Shown here: one piece after another, positions 34,701 to 40,110 of the stretch
How positions within the stretch are numbered: position 1 is the stretch's first letter
How the letters are laid out: each line of letters opens with the position of its first letter
Assembly: GCA_014529385.2 (NCBI GenBank)
Contig: CM043953.1
Coordinates: forward strand, 73,065,872-73,123,871
Source: Adiantum capillus-veneris
Taxonomy: Eukaryota > Streptophyta > Polypodiopsida > Polypodiales > Pteridaceae
Length of the DNA stretch: 58,000 bases
Direction: 5' to 3'
Program-made: the position numbers and the translations under genes
The notes under the pieces: generated by a model
Told to the model about the DNA's origin: nothing
Seen by the model: the letters and a program-made list of their open reading frames with translations, nothing else
Database searches by the model: none

Positions 34701-36471
34701 ATAAAAGGTATCCGTGTCACGAGGACGTGGCAGTTATTACCCATGTCACAAAGATGTGGCAACTGCTAACCTTGGTTGTTGGTTTCTTTCCAATGGGGTT
34801 TATTTTATTTGTTTTGAGACCCTCTTTTTGAAGTAGCAAACGGTCGGACATTGTATGGCCAATGTGAACGGTAGATTCACCCGCAAACGGGAAGTGGTCG
34901 ACACTGGAATTCGTATGGTAAGAGGATGTCTAGGCTCAGAGCAAGATCATATAGGTCCCCCCGTCGCACTTAGTAAGTTGGTGGATACTAGGAAGTGAAC
35001 TCAATTAAGGCGTAAAGTCAAGGTGGGACTACCAACAAAAAGTATCCGACAGTTGGGCCACATTGCACTTTTGGATGTGGTCCCAAGGAGGATAGATGGT
35101 CAGAAGACCAGTGGAAGCCCAACGGAAGCATCTCCTAAAATTTAGGGAACTGCTATTTTGGGCCGTGAAATGTGTTCGCGTCATTACCTCCGGTATGACC
35201 AGGGGAAAATTTTACAACTTTGCCGCGAAGTCAACTGGGCAACCGGTCAGGATATTTTTAAGCGGCGAACCCGAAACGGGAAAATGCTTGTAAATGCGCC
35301 CAAGTGTCGATTTTTCTTGGACTTTCCTCATGCAGAAGAAAGGGCGCTGAATTTAGAGAAGGGAGAGGTCTCATTATGCAATCTGTCACAGGTTAAGAGC
35401 TATGGAGTGCTTCCTCTCCCTCTTATGTACAGTGCGGTGCCAGGAGTGATGCCCTGCACGCTACACACTGTCCTCTCTCTCCCCTACGAGCAGTATGTTA
35501 TGCCCCACTAGTGGGCTTTTCATTTGACCAATGTACAGTTATGTGGGTTCATGAGCGATTGTCGAGGCAAGAGTCTCTTGCACAGGTACTGGATTAGCTA
35601 GCAGCTAATCCCCCGCAGGTACAGGTGAATTCGGAGAGGTTTCACGCCAGAAATCTCGTCCAATTCAAAGGGCAAGTAGCCCTACAGGTGCGGGAGCTCG
35701 AGGTCTTGCTACGGATGCGACCAGCACGCGAAACGGAGCCCAAAACAGGGAATTACAGCCTGCTGTGTATTTTTGCAGGTTTAGGGTTTCGGCCCTAAAC
35801 GGACCCTAATACCCCCAGGAGGTTCGGGGACGCAAGGGGACCGTTGTACAGGTGTGAACTGGCGCATTTTCGGGGCAGAAAACAGAGAATTCAACGTGCT
35901 GCAGATTCTGACTGTGAAGCGTCCTAGTACAGTTATGCTGCCGAAATCGAGCCAGAACAGGTGTTTCTTAGCCTAGATTGTGCGGGGCAACTTGTGGGAG
36001 ATCACAGGTTTTATTCCCTTTGATAAAGAATAAAGAAATACCGAAAGGGGCGCCAATTTTGGGGCCTACAGGTTGTCGGCGTCTGCTCGGAGCATTCTAG
36101 CTTCCGAGCCGTGTGTGATTAAGTGTTAATTCCCGTCGCAGGTTCTCTTTGCAAAGTGCTCTGTGTGTGTGTGTGTCTAAAGTAAAGAATTTCGGGTGAA
36201 AGCCAACGCCTACCGCCCTACAGGGCGGTTTCAATCCAAAGGCTCCATTTTCTACAAAATCATGAAACCTGAAATTTTGAAACTTCAGAGAGAGAGAGAG
36301 AGAGAGAGAGAGAAGAAGAAGAGAATTTTAACGTCATAGGAAACTATCCCAAGAGACCTCAAAGTTCTATTCGACAAGAGTTGAACTCACGACCTGTTAT
36401 TCAAGAGGGAAATGGCATAACCAATCTACCACACTTGGGTGATAGACACACACACACACACACACACACAC

Positions 36472-36506
<35 letters not shown>

Positions 36507-39458
36507 CATCAATCCAAGTAAATAAAAATTACCATGTAAACTCAAGTAGATAAAACTTATTCTTGCACTTAAAAAAAAATCCAAACACAAGACGGTCGAA
36601 ACAGAAACATAAATACAAAAATGAGGAGTTAAAAGCACGACCAAAGTCATCAAAATCCAGAGCCTCTCATCTTCAAACCGATCGAAAGGCAAAAGACCTC
36701 AAACTTTCCCCTCTAGGAACAGGAAGATCTTAGAACACCAAGCACAAATAAAGCAAACTAAATTTGCAAATAGAAATAAATATGCAAGCATGAAAATTAC
36801 TAAAGAAGCTCAATATATTTGTATGGACATATCTGCTAAAATCTGCAGCTAACCACAAAATTGATATATAAGAAGGCATTCCAAGAGTTTCACCATTTTG
36901 GTTTTTGTTCAAGAAGCACAGAAAGCATTTGTAAAATCTGCTTAATGCAATGTTATTCTAGAAACAAATTTGGCCTTGTACCCTCTCATGTTGGAGCAAC
37001 TTGGAATTGCTCCAACTTAGTGACCGTGTGCATTCCCGTGCCATGGAACTATGGCTATTTATTAACAGTTTCCGCATGAAATTCTTCCCTTACTACTAGC
37101 CCTTAAACTTCAGTTTAATGTAGCAACTGCTCCTTTCAAACAAAAAGTCTTCAATGAAGCATATACAATGGGTTACTTACAGCAGACGGCAAAGAGCCAC
37201 TATCGAATACCAGCAGCCGAGCATTAAAATGTCTTGTCAATGCCTTCACAAGAATTTCCTGATAAATCTCTGATCCTGACACATCCCATCAGAATTGCAA
37301 GTTATCCCCTCAGCAAGTGAACAAGACTCCTCGTGTAAAACAGTTGTGTGTCATACCTGAAGGTCCTGAAAGCAGGATGCGTGGACTAACTGAATGCAAA
37401 TCATTCGTGAATTTTGCGTAGTCTGGGCGCTGTAAATGGATGTAAGTAGATGCAACGAGCACTTTCTTGGTGCTTTCACTGGCAAAGCACATTCAAGCAC
37501 ATTAAACCACACTCAATAAAATACGATCGAATGATTGAAATTCATAGCATTTATGGCTCCATGCTGACAAGGCAATTCATTCACCTCAAATAATAGGGAA
37601 AATTTTCGAATGAAAAGTCAATGTCTTGGCCAGCCATAACCATCCTCGTAAAATCTTCCTTCAAGGATTGTCGTTTTAAGGCAGCGGCAGAAGATAAATT
37701 GGCATTCTCTCGCTCTGCATCTTTACCTTTAGCATCACTTCCCGAGCAATCAATCTCACCACGTAGCACTTGCTCCGCATCCTTGGGCAAAGTTTCCAGG
37801 CAATCATCTGCAAGAGTCAAGGCATGTGCAGGATCTGTTTCCAACCCTGCATCCTCCATTGTCAGATCTGTTGTAGGCTTTTCACCCCCAGCTTCTGGAG
37901 GCAAAGCAGACTCATCACAGCCTTTCCCTGCTTGTCCTGCTGCGTCTACATCAGACATGGAACCATCTGATATATCAGAAGGGGGTGGCATGGGTGGCAG
38001 CATTGCTGCCGTCATGCTTGCTTTCACTCTTTCATCTGAAGTCTGTGTTATTCCTGCAGGGAACCCAGGGTTCTGAGCAAAATTTGAAAAAGAGGCCAGG
38101 ATTGAGGGTCCTGCTACGTCTAAAGAGTCTCCGCCACGGGTTTCATCCACTTGCAAAACTTTAGCTGCTCTGTTCTCTGAAATAGGATGCAATGCTGCTG
38201 AGGGAACAGATGAGCTAGACAAAGGCTGGAATATCTGAATTGCATGGAGTTAATAAAACAATTTCTCACTTAAAACAAGAACAAAAACTCGCTGACCACT
38301 TGAGTGGAAGCCATCATATAAGCAGCTCAAAGGATACATAGGAGAAATGCTTGCAAGAGGAAAATACTATATCATCTCCACCTTTGAGAAGAACGTTACA
38401 ATTCTTTTTCACATTTTTCCCATTCACAAGCACCACACCATTATTCCCCGTATTCTCAAGCAGAGTTACGCCACCTTGTTCATGCTGAAAATTACCCATT
38501 GATTTTTACTGCCTCATACAATATCCTTTATATAAAAGAAAACCAGTCAATGAATCCTCAACCTCTCAATACCTGCATATATTTAAGCTTACAAAGCATC
38601 CCGCTAATTCCCTGATCCTTCAACTGCAGATTGCATGTCCTACTGCGTCCAATGGTAAAAGTGTGCCCAACTAGATTCACATGCTGATGCTGAAAGTTGA
38701 ACCATAAACTGTTACTCAATGAACCCATCAGAGCATCTCTGATAACCAAAAAGTGAACTGAGAAAGTTCAAAGATAGTTGCCTGATTGCTTTGAGACAAC
38801 AGCTTCCCCCAGGGATTGCCAATGTCAGGGGGCTTTAATCGAAACCAGGTTCCAGGATTCCTTGGCCTAGACACTGAAGGTGCTCCTGCATGTCAAGTAC
38901 CAACCCAGGAGCTTATTATATCGTCAGGGAAGGATTGCTGATTGGCCTCCCTGGGACTAAAAATGGGTAACACCATAAAAATATGTGCACCTGGAACATT
39001 AGGTGACTTTGCTCTTTCTCCAGCAGTATCAGGATTGTCTGTCTCTGCTAGCTTGGGTGTCCTTGGGGAGCCCTCCTCAGCTTGATTGCCTGCTTCTTGG
39101 TCAGGCTCCTCTGCTTGGAGTTCCTCTTGGGGCAATGATGTGTCAAGCTGTGCACCATCCTGCTCCTCAGCCCGAACGGATGGCGCTTGTGGTTCTACTT
39201 TCTCCTCGGTCTATCGATACACCACACGAATGAGACTAAACATACAAATGGGACTAACCCTGCTCGTACGCACAAGCACATAAAGGGAATAAAACAGTTA
39301 CTTGACTTAACCTTTGCTCTTTTAGAAGGTGGTGGCGATGGAGGGGCGGAAGGAAGTGGGTGCTGTTGATGTTCATGTTGCTGCTGTTGCGGTTGCTCTG
39401 ATGCAGGGTCGGAGGGAGGAGAAGAGCGCATAGACGCGCTTCGCCGCGTGGAGACCAT
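9769..39458 (-). CDS. FHA-domain AAA+ ATPase gene (15 exons seen, 3' end outside window)
   Basis: Minus-strand spliced gene. Exons in order: 39458-39312, 39210-38991, 38885-38782, 38689-38573, 38484-38338, 38234-37585, 37478-37357, 37275-37181, 12456-12216, 12057-11994, 10741-10593, 10491-10421, 10310-10137, 10023-9942, 9858-9769 (about 2,473 coding bases, about 824 residues). The order of motifs follows the plant FHA-plus-AAA family that I recall from Arabidopsis At1g02890/At4g02480: MVSTRR start, FHA fold, a FENFPYYL segment, [20 protein letters not shown], a RGKVLLTFE to HGFFCN segment, FVKDVEKS and LFPNKV. The Walker A/B ATPase core expected downstream is not seen here, so the gene must continue below position 1, be truncated, or have exons I missed. 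Intron 8 is 24,724 bp. Junctions keep phase except exon 13 to 14. The family is usually about 1,200 residues. The cellular role is not established by sequence; FHA domains usually bind phosphothreonine peptides and AAA+ modules remodel proteins. Confidence 0.88.
9942..10023 (-). CDS. Exon 14 (frame does not join exon 13)
   Basis: Acceptor ATGCAG|TCTCACCC, donor CAG|GTAGGC. Only the frame starting one base in gives [23 protein letters not shown], the family's KExPKxxKxLxxLFPNKVxIQLPQ. The frame continuing from exon 13 gives SHPKKNS and then a stop. SHP is itself the family's expected continuation after RKEK, and the roughly 30-residue segment expected between SHP and KxxPK is missing. A deletion with a frameshift, or an unseen exon, would explain both. 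Confidence 0.7.
10137..10310 (-). CDS. Exon 13
   Basis: 58 codons: [39 protein letters not shown] and [16 protein letters not shown]. This block matches the family's FVKDIEKSLVGN...IVVIASHT...RKEK. Acceptor TTTCAG|GTT, donor AAAAG|GTTAGC in phase 0. Confidence 0.9.
10421..10491 (-). CDS. Exon 12
   Basis: 71 bases encoding [20 protein letters not shown] then LFE. It corresponds to the family's SLRLxxSSSDDxDKLxxNE(I/L)FE. Acceptor AATCAG|GT, donor TTTGAG|GTCTG. Confidence 0.88.
10593..10741 (-). CDS. Exon 11
   Basis: Encodes [37 protein letters not shown] and EDDHGFFCN. This is one of the best conserved blocks of the family. The acceptor TCTGCAG|C completes an AGC codon from exon 10; the donor is AATG|GTTTGT. 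Confidence 0.9.
10828..10893. repeat. (AG)n microsatellite in intron 10
   Basis: About 66 bp of perfect AG repeats. Confidence 0.95.
11042..11092. repeat. (GA)n microsatellite in intron 10
   Basis: About 50 bp of perfect GA repeats, 150 bp from the previous tract. Confidence 0.95.
11994..12057 (-). CDS. Exon 10
   Basis: 64 bases, too short to appear as an open reading frame. It encodes [20 protein letters not shown] with a split codon at each end. GDRVKFxGP is a conserved family motif. Acceptor GTGCAG, donor GCAG|GTTTCC. Confidence 0.85.
12216..12456 (-). CDS. Exon 9, first exon after the giant intron
   Basis: Acceptor TTGTACAG|GGT, 80 codons plus one base. It starts [14 protein letters not shown] and ends SSAKRVLKV. 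Two overlapping GTAGG donors exist; only the second, at 12215, keeps frame so that [10 protein letters not shown] reads through into exon 10. The content is a variable linker with no strong family motif, so the call rests on phase and on the exon 10 junction. Confidence 0.75.
12645..12673. repeat. 29-base poly-G run
   Basis: CGCCCCC followed by 29 consecutive G. It lies in intron 8, 190 bp from exon 9. On the transcribed (minus-sense) RNA it is a C run. Length is liable to sequencing error. Confidence 0.9.
12884..14207 (-). repeat. 3' LTR of LTR-gag-LTR copy 1
   Basis: 1,324 bp. It matches the 5' LTR but carries about 60-80 bp extra near 13370-13435 (GAGCTGGTCCTTGCGGGCTG...), so one LTR has an indel. 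It contains the same 123-bp duplication (about 13597-13842). It ends GCACCTTACA instead of CCTAACA. Confidence 0.88.
13597..13842. repeat. 123-bp tandem duplication inside the LTR
   Basis: Two adjacent, nearly identical units from CAATGGAAAGCTATGGCGATG to TGAGCTTGGGCTC. Also present in the 5' LTR of the same element (about 16783-17030), but only one degenerate unit is visible in the solo LTR and in copy 2. Confidence 0.85.
14208..14220 (-). promoter_or_regulatory. Polypurine tract of copy 1
   Basis: Minus-strand GAAAAGGAGGGGA immediately precedes the 3' LTR start TGTCACGTGACA. Confidence 0.85.
14219..15660 (-). pseudogene. gag-like ORF of LTR-gag-LTR copy 1, frameshifted
   Basis: Begins [20 protein letters not shown] (ATG at 15660). 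A strongly charged coiled coil of E/R/A heptads follows ([18 protein letters not shown]), then an HDDL-rich acidic repeat region (about 15270-15110). The frame then breaks: pieces continue at 15046-14711 and 14572-14219 in other frames. The last piece, [20 protein letters not shown], faintly recalls a chromodomain (the WKG...ATWEPE pattern). No zinc knuckle, protease or polymerase motif is visible. Copy 2 (25122-23526) has the same organisation with a longer open frame. Confidence 0.75.
16131..16143 (-). promoter_or_regulatory. Primer-binding site of copy 1
   Basis: Minus-strand TTGGTATCAGAGC directly follows LTR end CCTAACA. This is the Met-tRNA complement with one spacer base. Confidence 0.9.
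16144..17389 (-). repeat. 5' LTR of LTR-gag-LTR copy 1
   Basis: 1,246 bp. On the minus strand it starts TGTCACGTGACACATCC and ends GCACCTAACA. It holds a 123-bp tandem duplication (about 16783-17030) and many AAAACGCT motifs. Confidence 0.88.
17395..18941. other. Unassigned intronic sequence
   Basis: No reading frame or LTR boundary I recognise. It contains TATA-like GAGCAATTTTATATACATAA (near 17540) and, at about 18170-18245, several GAAAACGCTAGAG motifs like those in the LTRs of the LTR-gag-LTR family, so some of it may be a decayed relative. Confidence 0.4.
18947..19501 (+). repeat. LTR, plus orientation, truncated at its 3' side
   Basis: Starts TGTCATAAATTGCTCACG; 18965-19130 parallels 6545-6720 of the LTR at 6531. 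The U3 holds four TGACGTGGCA/GTACGGA-type repeats (19201-19375). It stops at CTGGCACG, where the LTR at 6531 continues CTCCCACG; another LTR follows in the opposite direction. Confidence 0.7.
19502..20118 (-). repeat. LTR, minus orientation (3' LTR of an element to its right)
   Basis: 617 bp. On the minus strand it starts TGTAACAAACTGTTGACGTGG and ends CTTGTGACA. It includes TTTCGG/CCGAAAGGGACGCCA (19656-19674) and a short CT stretch (19579-19598). A polypurine tract precedes it on the minus strand. Confidence 0.75.
20119..20133 (-). promoter_or_regulatory. Polypurine tract of the minus-strand element
   Basis: Minus-strand TTCAAGAAGGGGAGA directly before the LTR start TGTAACAAAC. Confidence 0.8.
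20255..20386. repeat. 34-bp tandem repeat, four copies
   Basis: Units start AAGGAGTTAGCTTCTCCTTT and end TTTTGATC, beginning at 20255, 20289, 20323 and 20357. Each unit contains the inverted repeat AAGGAG...CTCCTT. Confidence 0.92.
20590..20945. repeat. Interspersed array of CCCCCCG / CCGGGCCATGAG motifs, five copies
   Basis: Each copy reads about ACTCCCCCCGYAAATAACC followed by AAGGTCCGGGCCATGAG. The five copies start near 20588, 20652, 20786, 20833 and 20901. On the minus (element sense) strand each copy has a GGGGGGAGT purine run like a polypurine tract. Confidence 0.85.
22371..23514 (-). repeat. 3' LTR of copy 2
   Basis: Minus-strand TGTCACGTGACA start at 23514, preceded by the purine run GAAAAGGAGAGGA (23515-23527), and CACCTAACA end at 22371. 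A GAC/GAT tract lies at about 22680-22737. Confidence 0.88.
23526..25122 (-). pseudogene. gag-like ORF of LTR-gag-LTR copy 2
   Basis: The ATG at 25122 opens MVITRSGM as in copy 1. A frameshift near 24900 breaks the start, after which 449 codons stay open (24875-23526). Layout: charged coiled coil ([20 protein letters not shown]), acidic HDDL/HDDV repeats (about 24640-24440), two SKEPPQ/SKAPSQ-type linkers, a hydrophobic-basic C-terminal part and a terminal [20 protein letters not shown] that faintly resembles a chromodomain. No zinc knuckle or enzyme motif. The long open frame after the shift suggests recent selection or recent origin. Confidence 0.75.
25607..25619 (-). promoter_or_regulatory. 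Primer-binding site of copy 2
   Basis: Minus-strand TTGGTATCAGAGC next to the 5' LTR. Confidence 0.9.
25620..26763 (-). repeat. 5' LTR of copy 2
   Basis: Minus-strand TGTCACGTGACA start at 26763 and CACCTAACA end at 25620. Contains a GAC/GAT trinucleotide tract at about 25928-25982 and a short TATA-like TATATATAAGC (minus strand) near 26430. Confidence 0.88.
26965..27380. other. No gene recognised
   Basis: Plain sequence between the solo LTR and an LTR tail. Short open frames show no family resemblance. Confidence 0.5.
27385..27548 (+). repeat. LTR tail fragment
   Basis: Carries AATACCAAAAGGGGCGCCAAG, TTTGGGGCCAATACTCTCTG, a short CT stretch and the end CATCTTGTGACA. The 5' part of the LTR is missing or unrecognisable. 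Confidence 0.65.
27549..27845. other. No gene recognised
   Basis: AT-rich intronic sequence; it is the left flank of the insertion site (TCGAC) of the element at 27851. Confidence 0.5.
27851..28376 (+). repeat. 5' LTR of the Ty3/gypsy element
   Basis: 526 bp, starts TATCACAAAC (TG changed to TA) and ends GTTTGTTACA. The U3 carries four ACGTGGC/GTACGGA repeats (27865-28030). AATATAAAAGAAATACC at 28216-28232 may be TATA or R region. Confidence 0.88.
28378..28389 (+). promoter_or_regulatory. Primer-binding site (Met tRNA)
   Basis: TGGTATCAGAGC two bases after the LTR end. Confidence 0.92.
28442..29700 (+). pseudogene. gag of the Ty3/gypsy element
   Basis: ATG at 28442 ([11 protein letters not shown]). 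190 codons run to an in-frame TGA at 29012-29014, after which the same frame continues from 29015 to 29401. A frameshift near 29390 leads to a further stretch to 29601, and another shift links to the frame holding the zinc knuckle. Visible parts: a Ser-rich tract and basic patch (residues about 130-185), then the gag core [16 protein letters not shown]...[17 protein letters not shown], then [15 protein letters not shown]. Homologous fragments lie at 961-1560 and on the minus strand at 2935-3780. Confidence 0.88.
29698..30402 (+). pseudogene. Zinc knuckle and retropepsin-like protease region
   Basis: A CCHC knuckle [14 protein letters not shown] (29791-29832) is intact. Downstream [20 protein letters not shown] (about 30015-30075) occupies the place of a retropepsin active site, but the usual D-(S/T)-G reads [22 protein letters not shown] (30238-30294) matches the ...DVILGMDWL... 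C-terminal strand. 234 codons are open from 29698. It ends with TAA just before the RT frame. Confidence 0.85.
30402..31320 (+). pseudogene. Reverse transcriptase region
   Basis: The first 183 codons (30402-30953) read [58 protein letters not shown] and [15 protein letters not shown]: the RT fingers. A frameshift falls near 30870. [14 protein letters not shown] (about 30960-31000) and [11 protein letters not shown] (about 31039-31071), the catalytic Y/F-x-D-D box with F for Y, follow in another frame. Further shifts occur after 31100. Confidence 0.88.
31321..31740 (+). pseudogene. RNase H region
   Basis: Frames here read [38 protein letters not shown] (the first catalytic Asp), [20 protein letters not shown] (the catalytic Glu in the KELLA motif) and, after an in-frame stop, [16 protein letters not shown]. 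Stops and shifts are present. Confidence 0.82.
31741..32430 (+). pseudogene. Integrase region with internal deletion
   Basis: [20 protein letters not shown] (31908-31967), which normally precedes the HHCC zinc finger, runs within a few codons into [16 protein letters not shown] (31974-32022), which normally follows the first catalytic Asp. The HHCC finger and the first part of the core are missing. [34 protein letters not shown] and [18 protein letters not shown] follow. Comparing spacing with other Ty3/gypsy integrases suggests roughly 300 bp is lost. Confidence 0.82.
32431..32935 (+). pseudogene. Integrase C-terminus with chromodomain-like tail
   Basis: [20 protein letters not shown] and [19 protein letters not shown] are the usual GPF/Y module. 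[18 protein letters not shown], a TGA stop, and then [20 protein letters not shown] (about 32859-32918) match the chromodomain pattern (L-V-K-W-K-G-x-x-x-x-x-A-T-W-E-x-E-E-D-L). Confidence 0.85.
32936..33576 (+). other. 3' untranslated region of the Ty3/gypsy element
   Basis: No open frame of note. It parallels 1860-2480 of the older copy at the left edge, so it is a conserved part of the family. Confidence 0.7.
33577..33588 (+). promoter_or_regulatory. Polypurine tract
   Basis: CAAGAGGGGGGTA directly before the 3' LTR TGTCACAAAC. Confidence 0.88.
33589..34132 (+). repeat. 3' LTR of the Ty3/gypsy element
   Basis: 544 bp, starts TGTCACAAACTCACGAC and ends GTTTGTTACA. It is 18 bp longer than the 5' LTR and differs from it by many substitutions, so the insertion is not recent. 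Confidence 0.9.
34138..34709. other. No gene recognised
   Basis: AT-rich intronic sequence between two insertions, without motifs I recognise. Confidence 0.5.
34715..36233 (+). mobile_element. Solo long LTR (about 1.5 kb)
   Basis: Starts TGTCACGAGGACGTGGCAG and ends GGGCGGTTTCA, flanked by ATCCG (34710-34714) and ATCCA (36234-36238), a near-perfect 5-bp duplication. No internal region follows, so it is a solo LTR. It carries AATAAAGAAATACCGAAAGG at 36029-36048 and matches the minus-strand LTR at 3872-5344. Confidence 0.78.
36239..37180. other. Intronic sequence with microsatellites
   Basis: AG repeats at about 36289-36312, AC repeats at about 36448-36473 and AG repeats at about 36478-36503. 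No transposon motif is recognised. Confidence 0.6.
37181..37275 (-). CDS. Exon 8, last exon before the giant intron
   Basis: Encodes [20 protein letters not shown] then [11 protein letters not shown]. The acceptor GTCAG|GA and the strong donor GTAAGT are both clear. The donor opens the 24.7-kb intron; the next exon with correct phase and content ends at 12456. Confidence 0.88.
37357..37478 (-). CDS. Exon 7
   Basis: Encodes [36 protein letters not shown] and the start of SGPSG. This is the family's conserved segment before SEIYQE. Donor CTTCAG|GTATGA. It is not the catalytic Walker A. Confidence 0.88.
37585..38234 (-). CDS. Exon 6, long linker
   Basis: 216 codons plus two bases, opening [18 protein letters not shown] and ending [13 protein letters not shown]. 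The middle is low-complexity and acidic, rich in Ser, Pro, Asp and Glu. In the family members I remember, an extra conserved segment (an LLRM...ILDEQREIRELL-like stretch) precedes the FENFPYYL motif. It is missing here, so this looks like a divergent or shortened paralogue. The last two bases (AG) complete a Ser codon with exon 7. Confidence 0.85.
38338..38484 (-). CDS. Exon 5, FHA domain second half
   Basis: 49 codons: [18 protein letters not shown] then [15 protein letters not shown]. It contains the conserved FHA V-N-G and the G-D-x-(I/V)-x-F strand. Acceptor TTTCAG|CAT, donor CCTAT|GTATCC, phase 0 on both sides. Confidence 0.88.
38573..38689 (-). CDS. Exon 4, FHA domain first half
   Basis: 39 codons with FHA hallmarks: [20 protein letters not shown] carries the Gly-Arg strand-turn and the conserved Ser/Cys positions, followed by MLCKLKYMQ. 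Acceptor TTTCAG|CAT, donor CAG|GTATTG, both in phase 0. Confidence 0.88.
38782..38885 (-). CDS. Exon 3, start of FHA region
   Basis: Encodes [17 protein letters not shown] then [18 protein letters not shown], matching the family's PWA/GKLLSQ motif ahead of the FHA domain. The acceptor is GCAG|GA. The donor is the non-canonical AATCAG|GCAACT (GC-AG intron); no in-frame GT donor gives an open junction to exon 4. Confidence 0.8.
38991..39210 (-). CDS. Exon 2, acidic linker
   Basis: Acceptor GATAG|ACC, donor CCAG|GTGCAC, 73 codons plus one base. It encodes an acidic, low-complexity linker rich in Glu, Gln and Pro, ending in ERAKSPNVP. The split codon joins exon 3 as Gly. Confidence 0.82.
39312..39458 (-). 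CDS. Exon 1 of FHA-AAA ATPase gene
   Basis: 49 codons from ATG ([10 protein letters not shown]...) to the donor AAG|GTTAAG. It is rich in Gln, His and Pro and ends in a basic SKRAK patch that could be a nuclear-localisation signal. The ATG has G at -3 and +4, a favourable plant context. The MV(S/E)TRR opening is typical of the family as I remember it. Confidence 0.85.
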
Positions 39459-40110
39459 AGCCGCGATTACGGGAAGTCGGGGGCGGGAGCAATGAAGAGG
39501 ACACAGTAATGGCGGTGGATCGAGATCGGCAAAAATTGGACGCAGAGAGGTGGTGATCTAGCGACGAAGACGCCAAGAGGAACAGCCGTGGCCGGAATGA
39601 GCGGCTATGGCGATGGAGCTCACAGAGAGCGAAGGGTAAAAAATGATGATGGCTATGGCCTCCTCCGCCCTGATTGTTTGTTGTTGCGTTTAGTTGACGA
39701 TGGTATTGGGGAAGACAGGAAGCTAAGTGAATTTCGTTTAGAGGAACCAAATATTCTAAGAGACGGTTCCCATACTGTTAACCTTAACTACTACGGAGAA
39801 GACAGAACGCTATCTGAATTTTAGTTTGGAGGAACCAATTTTCTAAGAGACGGTTCCCATACTGTTAACCTACATAGTGCAAGGACACTTATAGAGAAGA
39901 AAACGCTAAACGAAAAATAAAAGAGAAGAAAAATACAAATGCACCAATGTGAAGTCGACCACCTCTTTATATGCACACAAAAAGTTTTTGAACTTTCTAC
40001 CTTCGTCGATCTTTTCATTTCCTAAACTCACCCTTCAATTACACACTTACGATGTTTTGAAAGGCTTTTTATTTTTTCAAGAGGGGAGACCTAATGTTAA
40101 CCTTGATTAA
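39459..40110 (-). promoter_or_regulatory. 5' UTR and putative promoter region of the ATPase gene
   Basis: GC-rich sequence directly upstream of the ATG (39459-39620) looks like 5' UTR. A minus-strand CATATAAAGAGG at about 39962-39973 is a possible TATA box some 500 bp upstream of the ATG. A two-copy direct repeat (39743-39871) lies between. No transcription start can be fixed from sequence. Confidence 0.35.
39720..39871. repeat. Two-copy direct repeat upstream of the ATPase gene
   Basis: A block of about 42 bp (GAGGAACCAA...AAGAGACGGTTCCC...ACTGTTAACC) occurs at about 39743-39784 and again at 39830-39871, with partly similar sequence leading into each copy. The period is about 87 bp. Confidence 0.8.

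Larger units (their letters stand above)
12457..37180 (-). other. 24.7-kb intron 8 packed with retrotransposons
   Basis: Donor GTAAGTAACC at 37180 and acceptor TTGTACAG at 12457 flank exons that join in frame. Inside, complete elements, solo LTRs and LTR fragments in both orientations cover roughly four fifths by my boundaries. Non-repeat remnants lie at 12457-12878, 17395-18941, 26965-27380, 27549-27845, 34138-34709 and 36239-37180. Confidence 0.82.

Noticed and set aside
37621-38076. 151-codon plus-strand frame
   Set aside because: Antisense shadow of exon 6, whose minus-strand frame fits the ATPase family and splices in phase.
39373-39750. 125-codon minus-strand frame overlapping exon 1
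   Set aside because: A different frame from the family-like exon 1 and rich in Ser/His/Arg from GC-rich 5' UTR. No known domain.
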